From NCBI GenBank assembly GCA_023014335.1, contig JAECYW010000035.1, positions 62,001-126,000 on the forward strand: a stretch of DNA of 64,000 bases, written 5' to 3'. The DNA comes from Galerina marginata. Lineage: Eukaryota; Basidiomycota; Agaricomycetes; Agaricales; Galerinaceae. How positions within the stretch are numbered: position 1 is the first letter of the stretch; the number at the start of each line of letters is the position of its first letter. Both the position numbers and the translations under genes were made by a program. This document shows, in pieces, positions 46,089 through 56,855 of the stretch. The notes under the pieces were generated by a model, which saw nothing but the letters and a program-made list of their open reading frames with translations, was not told the origin of the DNA and searched no databases.

Positions 46089-47330
46089 ATGCGAGAGGTG
46101 AACATGTGAGTTTGGTTAACTTAGAATTATGGTCGCGGATCAGATGTGAATTAATTTTAAACAGGATAACTCGACGAAAAATAACTTTGCCAGTCATAGC
46201 CAACGAGATTCTGGATGATATAGCATCTTATTTACCGAATCGAGATTACCTTGCCATGATGCGTTCCTGTTGGATGCTGCACGACATTGCAGCGAGACGT
46301 TTATATCGTCGGGTAGTCGTCTCGGAAGGCCAAGCTCGCAGATTTTTCAAAACCATCGCGGAGACCAGAGAAGTATACGGAGAGCACGTCAGGGCTTTGA
46401 ACTACGAAGCAGTTTCAAATGCGGACATCTACCTCACGTACATATTGATTTGCGACGCGATTCCCCGCATGCAAGAGATACGCAGTTTAACATTTACCAT
46501 CCGCCCCCAATTTTCCACCTTCTTGCTCCATTTATTGGACCGCAAATCTATAACCGCGGGCGACGCTCCTGGTTTTTTTCCACCATGTGAAAACGGTGTA
46601 GGACCGACCTTTCCTCCTCTCAGAACATTGTTAAAACTGAAAACATTCACATTAAATGGCGATATCAATCTACTGAAAATAATACAACACCGATTCGTCA
46701 CGTCGATTTGCATTGCCGAACCAATGGACGAGACGGACCTGCAATATTTTATCGACATTACTACAAATGGTACCAATAAAAGCTTTGTCCTTCGCGAACT
46801 CGCCCTGTCATTTTCGTACTTGGTCGGTACCGAAATCATGTCGGTCTGTTCCAAGCTCGGGTTTTCTTTCCCGAACTTGAGATCACTTACTGTTCGAACT
46901 CCTACGGCCAATTCATTGGTGCGAATCATTCTTAGATCAGTAATGCTCATTCTGAAATTTGGTGTAGGAGGCGTCACAGATCTTTACCATGCGCCCGCCG
47001 ATATTCCCAACACTACAAAAGTTTGGGTTGAACGACTGGTCGTTAATACGACCAGTCTTTTATCCCAAAGTCACCCCGGCGACCTGCTTCGTAATGCAGG
47101 AAAAGCATGTCGTGGAAGCTGGTAGAATACGTAAGAGTTTGGAGACTCTCAGCTTCGGGACGATCCATTGGGAAAGAGTACAAGGGGATGAATGGACGAT
47201 GCGTCGAGATGCTGTCCCACTTTTGAGACCCAGCTTAATCTACGATATAGGTGACGAGCATCCTCTGTTTTGGGTCTCTGAATATGATACCCCACGACCG
47301 CTTTCATCGGTTCAGAAGGAGATTATTTGA
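46089..47330 (+). CDS. F-box protein (~380 aa)
   Basis: Exons 46089-46105, 46165-46939 and 46980-47330 join in frame (17 + 775 + 351 nt). The first exon encodes only MREVN plus two bases; the F-box follows directly: LPVIANEILDDIASYLPNRD then YLAMMRSCWMLHDIAARRLY. The rest is leucine-rich, with spaced LKTFTLNGDINL, LRELALSFSYL, FPNLRSLTVRT, FPTLQKFGLNDW and RKSLETLSFGTIHW strands, suggesting LRR-like substrate recognition. Known: F-box proteins recruit targets to SCF ubiquitin ligases through Skp1; such F-box/LRR genes are greatly expanded in agaricomycetes. The 40-bp second intron is at the short end for the window. Intact as modelled. Confidence 0.72.
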
Positions 47331-48522
47331 TTGGTAGATGCCCTATATATTGGGGTGGTGTCCTGTCTTCCCTGTCATTTTCCTACGTAGTTTTGATCAG
47401 ATTGTCCCCGTCTCCACCGACTTCTAGGTATCTGTTAATACTTAGAGGTTCGTAGTCAAATCATGGTCGAATACAATCTTTACTCTCGACTCAAAATCGG
47501 CTTGTCCTGTCTCTGCTACTTGTGTAAGTTCAATACGGTGCTGAATTTCGTGATTTCTCAGTGAAACTTTCTCTTATATTTCATGTGACAACGCAGTCGG
47601 TTTACTTACGTAGTAATTATTTCTTACATAGCACTTTGAAACTCGTAGCTAACGGAATCGCTCTAATTAAAGCGTAACTGCTCTTGAGCGCATCAGAGTT
47701 TAAGCTGACAGCCAACCCCACTCTGAGTACGCATATCAAAGCGTGCACGCAAAACGGTCTGTCCTGAAGTTTTTTTTGGGGCTATTGCCTTTTCGTATTT
47801 GAAATATTGAACAGTGGGAACCCGCGCTTGTGACGCGGTATTAGGTTCGCTTACGTAATTGATCACTCGCCCAATTAGCGCCTTGAAAAGATATTTGGAG
47901 CTTCATAAGGCTATTCAGGACATTGCATTGAACAGGGTCAATTGCTAGAGCTTTGAATTCATAGACAGGCAATAATTTTCGTAAAATTTGAGTCTTTAGG
48001 AAGTGTGGATGATGACTCGGAACGATGTACGTGGGCGCTTAATTTAGATTTGACTGTTCTTCTTCAAAGCCACTTCCTCAAAATCCCCACGCCATCCAAA
48101 ACAAAGGAGTTAGCTTGGATTACGTATTCGTTCTCCACCTCAACCTAGATACAAGTCTTCGGACCTGGTCGGCAACGCCGATTACCAGATTATGAAGGAT
48201 GATTTGGAAGGGGTTAGGTGCGCCTCAGTACACGAGGAGATTTGTGCTAGCAAGGAAAGGTTCATTCAATATTGAATAGTCATCTCTATCTAAATACATA
48301 ACGTATTAAGAATTGCCGCTTGACCGTCGTTGATGGATGGCAGCGTATGGAACCGCCGTCAACCGTCTTCGTCTTAGGCGCCTAGGCTTTCGAAGAAGGC
48401 ATGTAGATTTTTATGACGACAGGAGGAGAAGGTGGGGTGGGGTAGAAGGGGGGCGCCGGGGAGGGGCGGAGATAGCACTGCTCTGGAAGGGTATAAGATG
48501 TGCTAAACCGGTTGTGAAATGA
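47331..48522. other. Intergenic region; expected to hold the Helitron 3' terminus
   Basis: No gene. It should contain the 3' end (CTRR preceded by a hairpin, read on the minus strand) of the Helitron whose gene ends at 48523, but no candidate was convincing. A 13-bp near-palindrome TTAGGCGCCTAGG lies at 48374-48386. Confidence 0.4.
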
Positions 48523-51500
48523 TCAGGCGATGTTCAGATCCTTGAGGCGGTTTAACTCTTTTCTAAGTTCTTCTGGCAACCGGTGATATACTTTCGTAGT
48601 GGGGAACCACCTTAAGATCAGCAATCCTGATAATGACTTCACCCTGGAGAGCATGACATAGACGCCTTGACCTCTGGCGGTAGCAAGGTCTACTATTGCT
48701 CTAGTCAAGGTTCTTCCTTGGCTCTTGAAGTCGGTGTAAACATAAGCTGGCACTAAGGGTAATTGCCGCCTTGTAAATGACTTGCTTTTAATAAATTTTG
48801 AGTTAACTATTTTGTGATCTATGCGGGTTATTACAGGAAAAATTGGGACGATGTCTGGCTTCAGACCGTCGATATGTATCCCGCAACCGGGTATAAAAAT
48901 GTAAGCTACGGAGGCGTACCGACGTCCTGTGTCGTCTTCTTCAAATTTTATATCGTCAATTGTACCTTCAGATCCATTCACAATCCCATTGTCGAATGCC
49001 AGGTTCTCGGTAACCATTACTTTCATACCTATGAAAAGAGGTAGCCTTCCAAAAGCTTCGCGATTGACGGCAGAGGTTAAGTTCCATAGTCTATCTCGCA
49101 AGTGACCGACAGTCAATTTCTTGTCGACGTAATCCCGTGAATAATACACTTGAAGCTCTGATCCTGTCCTTCGTGAATGATATTTTATTAATTTGACATT
49201 TAAAAGATCACGTAGAGATTTGCTTCCGACAATAATAGGTGCATCTTTAAAGGACTCCATGACTGACGGATCAGACGCTTGGTTTTCCAATAGTCGCGAC
49301 TTGAGATATTCGGAGTCTGAGATCGTGAGTGGAGGTACGGGTGAATTAGAACATATACCTATCCTAAGTCTATTCAAAAACGCTGCGTAGACTGGATCAT
49401 CTTGCTGCCTTTGATTCTTTACCAGCTCAACAACAGTATTTACTTGTCTCCATAGAAACGCTCCATTGAGTGCACTGATTCCACCTTCATTCCGACATTC
49501 TGCAAAAGACGGGTTATTTACCAGCTCATTAGAGTACAGAGCATACTGTTTGGGAGGTTTCAGCTGTCCGAAATCTCCCATAAATATGATGTTAACACCT
49601 CCAAATGGCTTCTCACGATTTCTTACGTCGTCGCCTTTTCCTTGCCGTATCCTGCTCGACAATTGACTTAAAAATCTTGCACCAACCATCGAAACCTCGT
49701 CTACGATGAGGTATTTGATGTGTTTCCATATTTCTGTCAGGGAGCTTATGTTCCTCGATTTACCAGTCGGTGTTGCCAGGATAAGTGAGTGAAGAGTTTG
49801 TCCTTTAATTAGCACCGCGGCAATGCCAGTGGGAGCCCCTAAGACCAATTCCTTTCTTCTGTTTAATTTCTCGAATAGCATAACAATTGACTTAATTAGA
49901 TGGGATTTTCCAGTTCCTCCGACGCCTCCAACGTGCATTAATAGCTGCTCGTCAATCTGCTCCATCACATGACCGGCAACTAAGTTGAACGCCAGAAGTT
50001 GCTCTCGGTTGCTTTCCAATGACATTTCGTCGCTTACTTCCTTGCACATCTGCTTGCCTCTCTGTATACCGACTCGAACATCATATCCGTTCCGTAGTAC
50101 TGTGCGCATGGCTATTGGCGCCTCCCCCTGTCTGTTTCGCTGTCTCGGAGGCTCGTCATCTGGTTCCAAGTCTTTGACTAGACGGTTCATTCGCTTTCTC
50201 TTTCCGGTCATGATCATTTGGTGCCCTAAGATGCCTCCTGTATCGCTTTCCGACGTTTTGGATGGCAGGGAAACAGGATTCATAGAATATTTGGCGATAT
50301 CTTCCATGTTCACTGTTAAACATAAATCTAGCAATCTGGAAGCATCGTCACTTAAAAGGTCTCCTGTGTCTGTGTGTTCCGTAATACTTCCATCCGGTAA
50401 GTTATCCAGCTCCTGGAATGGGTCGTGGCTATAGACTTCGGCAAAGTTTACACTGTGTATATTTCCCTCTCCGTCTTGCACATTCACGTTTTGAGCTCCG
50501 TCAAGTTCATCCCGTAGTCTATCATGCCGCCCTCGTCTGTGGTTGTCTCTCGCCTCACCACATTCCGTTAAAACATGCATGTTTTTAATGATGTTCTTGT
50601 GAGCCTGAGTCAGTTCCGGCTCATATAGTTCAAAACTTTCGAGCCAGGATTGATTTAGTTGTTTTAAGTCTGTTGGTTTTCTCCACGGTTTGAACAAAAC
50701 CAATATATCTCTTGCCCACTCCTCCCTGGTCTCCTGCGTTTTATTTGGGTTTGGGATACTTGGACCAAGTATTACTGGGATAGTCCTCTCTCTCCGAAGA
50801 ACAAGATGATGAGTAGCTTTCTGTGGGTGATCTGTACTGAAAAAGGAACCCGAATGATCTGATTCTGGGTTGGTGTCTTTGGCGAATCGTTGTTTTGATG
50901 TACATGCTACAAAGTCGTAGAGACAAAGGTTCGCAAATTTTGGATCGCCGTTTCTATACATATAATCAATTTGCTGGTTTGAAGCAGTAATTGACTTTTC
51001 CCCGAGGGCTAAATCTACGTCGTCCCCACTTTTTTCTAGACGCCCTGTTTCTGCTCTCTCAGGTGCCCTATAGCAAGTCCATTCGTGCTCAATAAATCTT
51101 CTAATTGCATTCCACTGCATTGTAGAGAATTTATCGGATGTGTAATGATCTCCTCCTCCCACAAGATAACTCATTACCTGGGGATGCGAAATTTCTTGCC
51201 TACCCATCATACTATTGACAGCACCAATTACTGCCCCGACGGCTTGCGTGTTGGAATAGTCTCCTAATCCATTAGGAATTTTGGCATATGCTTTCTTTAC
51301 GGCGTACGATAGCGCAGACATTCCAACGTGTACCGGTAAGGACGGTTTGGTAATATAGTCGGTCACATAGTATAAAAATGCCTTAGCTGCTTCGCCTGAG
51401 CCGACGAATTTGATATCCATATTACACTGTAGTAAGAACGTGACAACGTCAGTGTAAGGCGCTATTTTTGGATGATGTCTTCTCAGTAAAATAGCCAGGG

Positions 51501-54279
51501 AATCGTCTAACTCAGTTTCCTCTCGGGTTTCTCCATTCATCCCCATCCTACAGTTTTCGTCGCTTTTTTCTTGACCTCGCTCGAGATACTTCCAGCAGGT
51601 GGGCTGGTGCTCGTGCCATGAGTATTGATGAAGGAGCCTCGTGACCGTCTCTTCATATTCTTTCCAGAAATTTGCAGCTTCCTTTTCTTGTACGTCTGCG
51701 CTTGGGATAGGAATTACTCCTGGATGCGGGTCGCCTCTTTCCTTGTGTAAAATGCGCCGTGGGTGATTTTTTCTTTGCAGTTCAACTGTGGGAGAAGCCG
51801 GGAATTCACATTGTATGATGGATTCCAGCCATCGGAACACCGTTTTCTTGTAGTCATCGGAATCGTTCATCTTATCTCTCAGTTGCTGGGGTGATAAATG
51901 CCCGTGTAGCCATACAAGCATATGGCAATGTAGGGTTCCCTTACCCTGCGCTTTGACTGTCCCATAATATGCAACGCATTTCCCATACAAGCCACTCGAA
52001 TCACGCCCATATCGTAAGATTATTTTGATGAATTTCGTGATGAAGAGGTCAAAAAATCTTGCACATGCCGAAGGATTTCGAGCGGCTAACAGCTTACACT
52101 TCCACTCTGTCATGTCCTCTCCCCTCGCCACGTCTTCAAGTTGAATTTCTTCACCTGAAAATAAGCGTACGATTGGGTGGTCTACATCAGATGGATTGAG
52201 AGTGATGAACAATGTTGGCGCTCCCCTGTAAATAATTAAAGAGCGAATTTCGTTTCTTAGCATTGTTTTGTACCCATCACTTCCAGGGACGTGTTTGGCT
52301 ACCATCCGGAGACTTGCCAGTACACGGAAAACCTCTTTTTCTTTTTCATCCGTGGGATTGTATAAGAAATTTTTCTCGCACTCGTGAATGATTTTCCCTA
52401 AAATATCGGGATCAATGCTCAGTAGTTTCTCTGTGATTTGGCGGTGTACCCGGTGAGAGACTGTAAACCTTAAGGTCTGTGATACCAACGCCTTGCGACA
52501 AATATTATGGAATACGAACGCAAATTCAGCGTCTTTCTCGAAAGGGCTGTTATCTATTGTCAGTAGATGAGATAACTGTTCCTGCATTCCAATTTTAATC
52601 TGTCTACCAGGATGATAGAACCCTCCTATCCCCCATGGATCAAGGTGAGGGAATAGCCATGTCAAAATTGACGAATTATAAAAGTCAGGGAGGGCTTGGG
52701 GACCTTTCCCAGATACTATGAATGGGTTTCCTTGGAGGCATCTCTCTAAGGCTATGGCTTTCATGGTTTGGTAGCTTAATGGGGAGTCATCTCCATCGGT
52801 ATAACCCACATTTTCCATAAGGAGATCATCGGAATCATCCCCACTCATGGTCCCGTCGATATTACGAGGTGTATAATCTGATATGGCGGCATCTATAGCC
52901 TCATTCATAGGAATATGGCCAATATGCACCGACGACGGGATATCTTCATCACCTCCGCCTTCGAACAGATTGTTTAAATTTTCTTCACTGAATCTAAAGT
53001 CGTTGGACGCCTTATAGTGTAGGTTATACTTAAGGAGAAACAGAATCATCTGTTTAACTCGAGATTTTCTTACCAGAACAGGCGTATATTTATGTAAAGT
53101 CGAACGAGTGGGAATATTTTGACCTACAAATACAGCACACATGGTGTCTCTAATGGAATTAGACGGAGGAGGGATCACTTTATTCATACGGACGACATCT
53201 AGCGGTGCAACCAAGACATTACCCCTGATACCTTTTCTCGCCCGGGCAAGTATATTTCCATTTACAGACATAGGTTCGTCAGTCTCTTTGGCATTGAAAC
53301 GGCAGGTGACAGAGTTGCAGCGTGCTCGAGCGATGAGCATTTTGTCAAACAGTGTGGCCTGATCGAACGATGTCTTTATTTCTGACGGAAGGGCCTCGTG
53401 ACCATAGTAAAGCCAATTGCTCAATGCAAATTTTGGCATGACTGACGACATTAGCGCTTTTCTGCATTTAGTGCAAAGACGCATATTGCCAACCCTGTCT
53501 GTGAATTCCAACCCTTTGGGGTTTAGAATGGCTTTCTTATAAGCGGTTAAATTGTAAGACTTCGGGAGTACTCTTTCGTGTAGAAAGTTATTCCGCAGTA
53601 AAGTTAAGTCAACTGAATTTCCGTCCACCCACTCGGATTCATCCTTGGACACTCGTTTACTACAAGAGGCACACACAACTACCTTCAATTTCTCCGTTGA
53701 CATCTCGTATTGCCATTCACAAATAATTGAGAGCTTTTTTGTCTCGTCGAGAGGGTTTAGGTGATCGAGGCTATCACCTGGTTCGGTCAAGGTTTCACTT
53801 GTCTGAGAAGGAATGTTTGGAGGGCATTCGTTTATGGCGGTGGTGGTCTTAGATACCTCTTGGTTAGTCTCGAATACTCTTTCTACGGCTTTTCGAGGAG
53901 TGGATTGAACTTTAAATAGATACACTAGTCGACAACATCTACGTAGGCAGGGGTGTTGGATTAGCAACTGACATAATGCACCTTTCGCAAGCCTTCTGGG
54001 ATCGATTCCGTGGGATTTAGAAAGTGTCCTTAGATCCTTCATAGTGAAAAATCGGAACCAAAATGCCAGTAAATTTATATCAGCGCTGAATACCAAAAAT
54101 GTCGGGTCTCTGATGTGAGCCTTTGCATCACGAGGGTCGACGAGTACATCATAAAATCGATAATACCTATTTAAATGGACTACATTTATTTCTTCTATGA
54201 CTCCATAAATTGGTTGATCGACGTAATGATATATAGGAAGGCCTACATCGAGCAGGGTAGAGTTTTGGAAGGGAAACAA
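48523..54279 (-). CDS. Helitron Rep/helicase (1,918 aa, intronless)
   Basis: One uninterrupted frame. Residues 1-120 are divergent; about 200-275 hold two CxxC pairs (VCASC, LCTKC), a probable zinc ribbon. The Helitron-like Rep domain has FITLNPSDV, the HUH motif in GTLHCHMLVWLHG (HCH about 784-786) and the paired-tyrosine region YYVTDYITK (about 970-978). The C-terminal half is a Pif1-family helicase: Walker A GGVGGTGKSHLIKS (about 1451-1464), Walker B-type YLIVDEVSMVG, FMGDFGQLKPPKQ, and the terminal TDFKSQGRTL and VMLSRVKSLSGLL motifs. Known: Rep nicks and transfers one strand during rolling-circle transposition and the helicase unwinds it; fungal Helitrons often capture host gene fragments. 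All catalytic motifs are intact and no stop interrupts the frame, so the element may be autonomous or recently so. Confidence 0.92.
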   Translation of the reverse strand: MFPFQNSTLLDVGLPIYHYVDQPIYGVIEEINVVHLNRYYRFYDVLVDPRDAKAHIRDPTFLVFSADINLLAFWFRFFTMKDLRTLSKSHGIDPRRLAKGALCQLLIQHPCLRRCCRLVYLFKVQSTPRKAVERVFETNQEVSKTTTAINECPPNIPSQTSETLTEPGDSLDHLNPLDETKKLSIICEWQYEMSTEKLKVVVCASCSKRVSKDESEWVDGNSVDLTLLRNNFLHERVLPKSYNLTAYKKAILNPKGLEFTDRVGNMRLCTKCRKALMSSVMPKFALSNWLYYGHEALPSEIKTSFDQATLFDKMLIARARCNSVTCRFNAKETDEPMSVNGNILARARKGIRGNVLVAPLDVVRMNKVIPPPSNSIRDTMCAVFVGQNIPTRSTLHKYTPVLVRKSRVKQMILFLLKYNLHYKASNDFRFSEENLNNLFEGGGDEDIPSSVHIGHIPMNEAIDAAISDYTPRNIDGTMSGDDSDDLLMENVGYTDGDDSPLSYQTMKAIALERCLQGNPFIVSGKGPQALPDFYNSSILTWLFPHLDPWGIGGFYHPGRQIKIGMQEQLSHLLTIDNSPFEKDAEFAFVFHNICRKALVSQTLRFTVSHRVHRQITEKLLSIDPDILGKIIHECEKNFLYNPTDEKEKEVFRVLASLRMVAKHVPGSDGYKTMLRNEIRSLIIYRGAPTLFITLNPSDVDHPIVRLFSGEEIQLEDVARGEDMTEWKCKLLAARNPSACARFFDLFITKFIKIILRYGRDSSGLYGKCVAYYGTVKAQGKGTLHCHMLVWLHGHLSPQQLRDKMNDSDDYKKTVFRWLESIIQCEFPASPTVELQRKNHPRRILHKERGDPHPGVIPIPSADVQEKEAANFWKEYEETVTRLLHQYSWHEHQPTCWKYLERGQEKSDENCRMGMNGETREETELDDSLAILLRRHHPKIAPYTDVVTFLLQCNMDIKFVGSGEAAKAFLYYVTDYITKPSLPVHVGMSALSYAVKKAYAKIPNGLGDYSNTQAVGAVIGAVNSMMGRQEISHPQVMSYLVGGGDHYTSDKFSTMQWNAIRRFIEHEWTCYRAPERAETGRLEKSGDDVDLALGEKSITASNQQIDYMYRNGDPKFANLCLYDFVACTSKQRFAKDTNPESDHSGSFFSTDHPQKATHHLVLRRERTIPVILGPSIPNPNKTQETREEWARDILVLFKPWRKPTDLKQLNQSWLESFELYEPELTQAHKNIIKNMHVLTECGEARDNHRRGRHDRLRDELDGAQNVNVQDGEGNIHSVNFAEVYSHDPFQELDNLPDGSITEHTDTGDLLSDDASRLLDLCLTVNMEDIAKYSMNPVSLPSKTSESDTGGILGHQMIMTGKRKRMNRLVKDLEPDDEPPRQRNRQGEAPIAMRTVLRNGYDVRVGIQRGKQMCKEVSDEMSLESNREQLLAFNLVAGHVMEQIDEQLLMHVGGVGGTGKSHLIKSIVMLFEKLNRRKELVLGAPTGIAAVLIKGQTLHSLILATPTGKSRNISSLTEIWKHIKYLIVDEVSMVGARFLSQLSSRIRQGKGDDVRNREKPFGGVNIIFMGDFGQLKPPKQYALYSNELVNNPSFAECRNEGGISALNGAFLWRQVNTVVELVKNQRQQDDPVYAAFLNRLRIGICSNSPVPPLTISDSEYLKSRLLENQASDPSVMESFKDAPIIVGSKSLRDLLNVKLIKYHSRRTGSELQVYYSRDYVDKKLTVGHLRDRLWNLTSAVNREAFGRLPLFIGMKVMVTENLAFDNGIVNGSEGTIDDIKFEEDDTGRRYASVAYIFIPGCGIHIDGLKPDIVPIFPVITRIDHKIVNSKFIKSKSFTRRQLPLVPAYVYTDFKSQGRTLTRAIVDLATARGQGVYVMLSRVKSLSGLLILRWFPTTKVYHRLPEELRKELNRLKDLNIA
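48523..54279 (-). mobile_element. Helitron (rolling-circle transposon), termini unresolved
   Basis: Defined only by its intact Rep/helicase gene. The 5' TC end should lie to the right of 54279 and the 3' CTRR end to the left of 48523. Helitrons make no target duplication, so the ends cannot be read from flanks alone. The neighbouring ribonucleotide reductase-like gene (from 54891) or F-box gene could be inside the element. Confidence 0.7.
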
Positions 54280-54890
54280 GTGCAGTTTTAATTTAATTCA
54301 TTTAATTCAATTTTTTAGCAAATGAAATGTGTGAGGGGCGAAATGGGATGATCAGAGCGGGTATGAAATAAAACTTAGCGATACTTACAGGTAGCTAGTT
54401 GTTCGGTCGTTACTGCTAATGAGCTGTCCATCACTGATTCGGACGATTAATTATTCGCAGAGCGTTGTACGTGCCGCGAAGCAAGTATTGAACGTTACCA
54501 ATTGCATAGAAAGTTCGCTCCACATTTATACTGCTGGGCATGAGCAGAAAAGATATTCGTGCACCTAATTAAACGACCGCATCCTCATTGTAGTGTAGGA
54601 ATCGGAAATCTAATCGTGGTCGGGAGATCCACAGGGGTAACAAGTTAAAACAATCGCACACACCGCCACTGACTGTCGGTTTGACGTCATTTAATCTTGT
54701 TTGGGAAATAGATCTTAGTCCCGATTTAGAATCTTTGCTTACTTGACGCAGACGAGATTGAGCTTTAAATACAATCGGAGGTGGGCTCAGCTTGCGGTAT
54801 TTCATTCAATTTGTCGTAGGACCACCCAAGTTGCGAGTACGTTTTGAAATCTGGTAATTGTCTTTTAATTCGAGAGAATTTAGGCGTCCA
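54280..54890. other. Divergent intergenic region between the Helitron gene and the R2-like gene
   Basis: 611 bp. Nothing coding is supported. Expected to contain the Helitron 5' end and the promoter of the R2-like gene. Confidence 0.45.
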
Positions 54891-56127
54891 ATGTCCGACG
54901 ACGGTTTTATTGAGCCAATCCTCGAAGAGAGTAGGCGAAGATTTGTATTATTTCCAATAAGATATCCTGCGGTTAGTCGAAGCACTTTTGCTTTAGCCGT
55001 AAATTGAAACCCTTCAAAGGTTTGGAAAGCCTACAAGAAATCTATGACCATTTTTTGGATCGCTGATACGCTGAAGACGGCCGAGGACGAAATGGACTGG
55101 TCAAGAGTGATGACAGAGAATGAGCAGTATACTACAGTTCTTTCCCTGGGTTTTCTTAGAGTAACCCGAACACTTCACCTGACACTCTTGAACGTTGTTG
55201 CTGGTGAGGTGGCCATCCCCGAAGCGCGTTGCTTCTTCGGATTTCAGGGCATGATGTATGTTATCTATTTCGAAACTTTAATGTTGAGGTTGAGTTAACA
55301 CTTGCCAGGGAGAATATACACGCGGAAGCAATTTCAAAGTTCTCGATGGTCTTTATTCTAGGTGAAGAGGCGACGTTACGTTCCTCCAATCAGGTGTACG
55401 GATCTATGGCATTAGACAAAAAGGCTGAATGGGCTTATAAGTGGTCCGACGATACCGAAATTCCGTTCGCTGAGATACTCGTTGCATTGGCTACCATAAA
55501 AGGTCTTTTTTCGTCAACCATTTCTTGCATTTTGTCTTCGCTCGGAGAACAGACGATTTTGGTTGGTCTGACTCATGCCCACAATCTAATCGATCTCGAC
55601 GACGAATCATACCTGGATTTTTCTTGTCTCCTTTTCCATCACTTGGTCCGAAAGCCCTCGGAAGAACGGGTAAATGAGATCGTTGTCGAAGCAGTCGAAC
55701 TTGAGAAAGCATTTGCAACGGGTAGAACCGATCTTTACATGCATGGAATATCCACTAATCTCCGCCTTTCAACAGAAATTTTCTCCCTTTGCGTCGTTGA
55801 TATAACGCTAGAGTTGTTACATCAGTATATTGAATACCTGGGGGATATGATTTTGACCTCGATGGGCTACAGGAAGCATTTTAAGGCAGTCAATTCAGTA
55901 GGTTTCCAACCGCGTTTAAAATTTAGATGGTTCTGGTGTTTGACGAAGGCCCAAATAGATTCCGTATAGGCATCACCTCTCAGGCGAAGTAAAGGCAACA
56001 TTTTTCCTCAAACAAATAGAGGCAAACTACACGGGAGATGATAGAAAAATGGTCAAAGACAACGAAATTAGGACCCAAATTCAAGATTTGTAAGTCTACC
56101 TTCACTCTTGACGCGGACGGAATTTGA
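54891..56127 (+). CDS. Ribonucleotide reductase small-subunit (R2) homologue lacking most catalytic residues
   Basis: Exons 54891-54971, 55020-55255, 55309-55897 and 55959-about 56051 join in frame, then a C-terminal peptide ending at 56127. R2 landmarks: ESRRRFVLFPIRYPAVWKAY, FWIADTLKTAEDEMDW, EVAIPEARCFFGFQ, MMENIHAE, DKKAEWAYKW, GLTHAHNLI, DFSCLLFHHLVRKPSEERVN and KATFFLKQIE. Compared with canonical R2 the alignment needs no gaps from FWIA to CLLF, yet the first Asp ligand is Thr, the radical Tyr (ENIHxExY) is Ile, the Glu of VEG is Lys, and the Glu and His of DEGLH are Asp and Tyr; only Glu and His of ENIH remain. It cannot form a normal di-iron tyrosyl radical. The tail FTLDAD (56101-56118), which in R2 docks R1, is preserved but needs a 34-nt splice or a frameshift; an alternative splice (56090-56139) ends at 56161. 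Rnr4-like pseudoenzyme or decaying copy. Confidence 0.75.
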
Positions 56128-56855
56128 TAACTACCACAGTTTTAATGAAGAACTTCCTTGACACGGAACCTTACGTCGTTTATGTGATTTTTAAATACGC
56201 AGTTGACAGAATATCTCGACACCGAAATTATTGCTTGGAAATCAGAGAAGGGGTCTTGTTTTATTTTGTTTTTTTCTTTTTCTTTTCCTTCGCTCGTTGG
56301 GGTAGGATTATCTCATTGAGTATCTACGTACTCCAGTAACGGCTTGAGCTTTGATCTTATCGTTGTATGAGTTTTCCGATGCGTGATACATATTAATAGT
56401 TTTAAACACGCTTGAAGTTATTCCACGAAGTATATCCAGTCATAAGTTTTTTGTGCTGATTAAGCCCAGAAAGGAGGTGCTTCGTCGTCGGCAAAGGGCA
56501 TGTCGTGACCTAGGACATTCTCCCCATTAGCGTCAATCATGCGCAGGACAGCATGAATGATCAATTCGCTGGGCTTTTTACCACTGGATCAGAAGGAACG
56601 TTAGCAATAGAAGTGTCAGGAGGGTTCCTGAAATTCCGAGAATAAGTGAGATTTACTAGTGGGGTTCGACTTAAAATCTCGGCGTGTGGCTTCTGTATAG
56701 GTCCCTGACACAATATGTCCTTTGGACGGCTTCCCAAATGCGTCTTTTGATCATAGCCATCTGAAAATTTATAAGAGTTGATGTAAAGCTCATTCCATGT
56801 CGATTTAGCCCACCTTCAATCATTCATCTCATCGCCTTATACTTATTGATCAAAG

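Noticed and set aside
48374..48386. Near-palindrome TTAGGCGCCTAGG as Helitron 3' hairpin
   Set aside because: On the Helitron strand no CTRR end follows within the expected 10-12 bases, so it does not fit a Helitron terminus.
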